NCBI GenBank assembly: GCA_021732585.1
Contig: JAKFUR010000160.1
Location: 1 to 33,363 of the forward strand
Length of the DNA stretch: 33,363 bases
From: Bacteriovoracaceae bacterium
Lineage (GTDB): Bacteria; Bdellovibrionota; Bacteriovoracia; Bacteriovoracales; Bacteriovoracaceae
Direction of reading: 5' to 3'
The position numbers were made by a program, and so were the translations under genes. Positions 32,346-33,363 of the stretch are shown piece after piece (position 1 is the stretch's first letter; each line of letters begins with the position of its first letter). The notes beneath the pieces are model-generated. The model saw nothing but the letters and a program-made list of their open reading frames with translations. It was not told the origin of the DNA and made no database searches.

Positions 32346-32403
32346 AAAATGTCCTTTTGCTGATGTTGAACAGACTAGGAAACATATCCCGACTGTTCCA
32401 GTC

Positions 32404-32427
32404 AAAAAAACTTACTCTGCGCTAAGT
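32404..32427 (-). terminator. Weak terminator after asnS
   Basis: On the minus strand ACTTA, an eight-base loop and TAAGT are followed by seven T. The stem has only five pairs, so efficiency is probably low. It begins 4 bases after the asnS stop at 32431. Confidence 0.4.
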
Positions 32428-32430
32428 CAT

Positions 32431-33363
32431 TTAAAACTCAGCGTTTCTCGGCGTTCTTGGGAAAGGTATGACATCTCTGATATTCGTCATTCCAGTGATG
32501 TACATCACAGCGCGCTCGAACCCAAGGCCGAATCCTGCGTGTGGCACACTGCCAAAACGACGCAGATCCATGTACCACCAGTAGTCTTCTGGCTTGAGGT
32601 GCATCTCTTTCATGCGAGTTTCGAGTTTGCCGTGATCGTCTTCACGCTGGCTGCCACCGATGATTTCACCCACACCTGGAACCAAGATGTCCATGCAGCG
32701 CACAGTTTTGCCGTCGGGATTCTGCTTCATATAGAAGGCCTTAATGCCCTTCGGGTAATCCGTCACGATGGTCGGCTTTTTGTAATGAATCTCGCACAGG
32801 TAGCGTTCATGTTCCGTGGCAAGGTCGCCGCCCCATTCTGGTGCAGCGAATTCAAACTTATGACCAGCGCCTTGGGCCTTCTGCAAAATCTCCACGGCTT
32901 CAGTATAAGTCACACGGGCAAATGGCGAAGAGGCCACATGCGTGAGCGTCTCGAGCAATGCCGGATCATTTCTTTGAGAAAGGAGAGCGAGTTCGTCCGG
33001 GCATTTCTCCATGGCGGCTTTAATCATGAACTGAATGTAGTCACGTCCAAGATCGGCGACATCATCAAGATCTGCAAAGGCGACTTCCGGCTCGATCATC
33101 CAGAACTCAGACAAGTGACGAGCGGTGTTCGAGTTCTCTGCACGAAAGGTTGGACCGAAAGTATAGATTTTGCCGAGAGCAAGAGCGTAGCACTCCCCTT
33201 CCAGCTGACCCGTTACGTTTAAGAATGTCTCGCGCGCGAAGTAGTCTTTTGAGAAATCTGTTTTGCCGGCCACTTGAGGCGCGCCGTTCACGGGGAACGT
33301 CGACACGCGGAACATCTCGCCAGCGCCTTCACCATCGCTTGAAGTGATGATCGGCGTGTGGAG
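32431..33363 (-). CDS. asnS: Asparaginyl-tRNA synthetase, 3' part
   Basis: 310 residues are visible; the frame runs off the right edge, so the N-terminal anticodon-binding domain is missing and the ATG at 33315 is not the start. Class II motif 2 is [15 protein letters not shown] and motif 3 is [15 protein letters not shown], ending [15 protein letters not shown], the AsnRS C-terminal wording (AspRS ends differently). It charges tRNA-Asn with Asn in translation. It is the first of a minus-strand cluster with the CAP and DUF4442 genes, 85 bases away and with a separating hairpin. Confidence 0.95.
   Translation of the reverse strand, partial: LHTPIITSSDGEGAGEMFRVSTFPVNGAPQVAGKTDFSKDYFARETFLNVTGQLEGECYALALGKIYTFGPTFRAENSNTARHLSEFWMIEPEVAFADLDDVADLGRDYIQFMIKAAMEKCPDELALLSQRNDPALLETLTHVASSPFARVTYTEAVEILQKAQGAGHKFEFAAPEWGGDLATEHERYLCEIHYKKPTIVTDYPKGIKAFYMKQNPDGKTVRCMDILVPGVGEIIGGSQREDDHGKLETRMKEMHLKPEDYWWYMDLRRFGSVPHAGFGLGFERAVMYITGMTNIRDVIPFPRTPRNAEF

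Noticed and set aside
32391-32403. GACTG-TTC-CAGTC palindrome upstream of the CAP gene
   Set aside because: Only five-base arms, and it directly follows the T run of the asnS terminator; too short to call an operator.

Overview
The window looks like a stretch of chromosome from a Gram-negative, probably predatory-type deltaproteobacterial or Bdellovibrionota organism. The evidence is LPS inner-core genes (heptosyltransferase, Kdo transferase), outer-membrane and lipoprotein genes, a LolC/E-type permease, a RicT-type protein next to holB, many small secreted or lipoprotein products, and roughly 50-57 % GC in most of the core genes. The phylum is inferred from gene content and promoter style, not from a marker gene. 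No CRISPR array, prophage, insertion sequence, rRNA or tRNA was found. Genes are packed tightly: the largest gene-free gap is about 160 bases.

Left part (1-6257): the end of an unknown gene, a small exported protein, a lower-GC block with a small exported protein and a secreted HELGH zinc protease, a tyrosine recombinase, a PilZ-like protein and a LolC/E-type permease. The permease is coupled to a fatty-acid beta-oxidation pair (fadI-fadJ, 6257-9682). Then come an outer-membrane beta-barrel with a good terminator, a secreted alpha/beta hydrolase and a lone Flp/class III pilin-like gene.

Middle (12560-17616, minus strand): a translationally coupled operon sufE-hemB-heptosyltransferase-waaA-unknown, with four-base ATGA overlaps at three junctions and a seven-base overlap at the fourth. 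It links Fe-S assembly, haem synthesis and LPS core synthesis. Divergent from it is a tandem-GYF membrane protein, followed by tmk-holB-ricT-sbcD-sbcC-GST on the plus strand (thymidylate kinase, clamp-loader delta prime, a PSP1/RicT protein with an acidic and RGG-rich tail, the SbcCD nuclease, a glutathione transferase).

Right part (27113-33363): a metzincin-like lipoprotein, a dicarboxylate/acidic amino acid:cation symporter, a 708-residue Cys-rich exported protein, a DUF4442 hotdog protein coupled to a CAP-domain lipoprotein, and the 3' part of asnS.

The most interesting signals are regulatory. Several genes have a -10 box exactly six bases before the start codon, which predicts leaderless mRNAs. 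Two secreted-protein genes have FliA (sigma 28)-like CCGATAA boxes at the same distance. The fadI leader carries a nested inverted repeat that covers its ribosome binding site.
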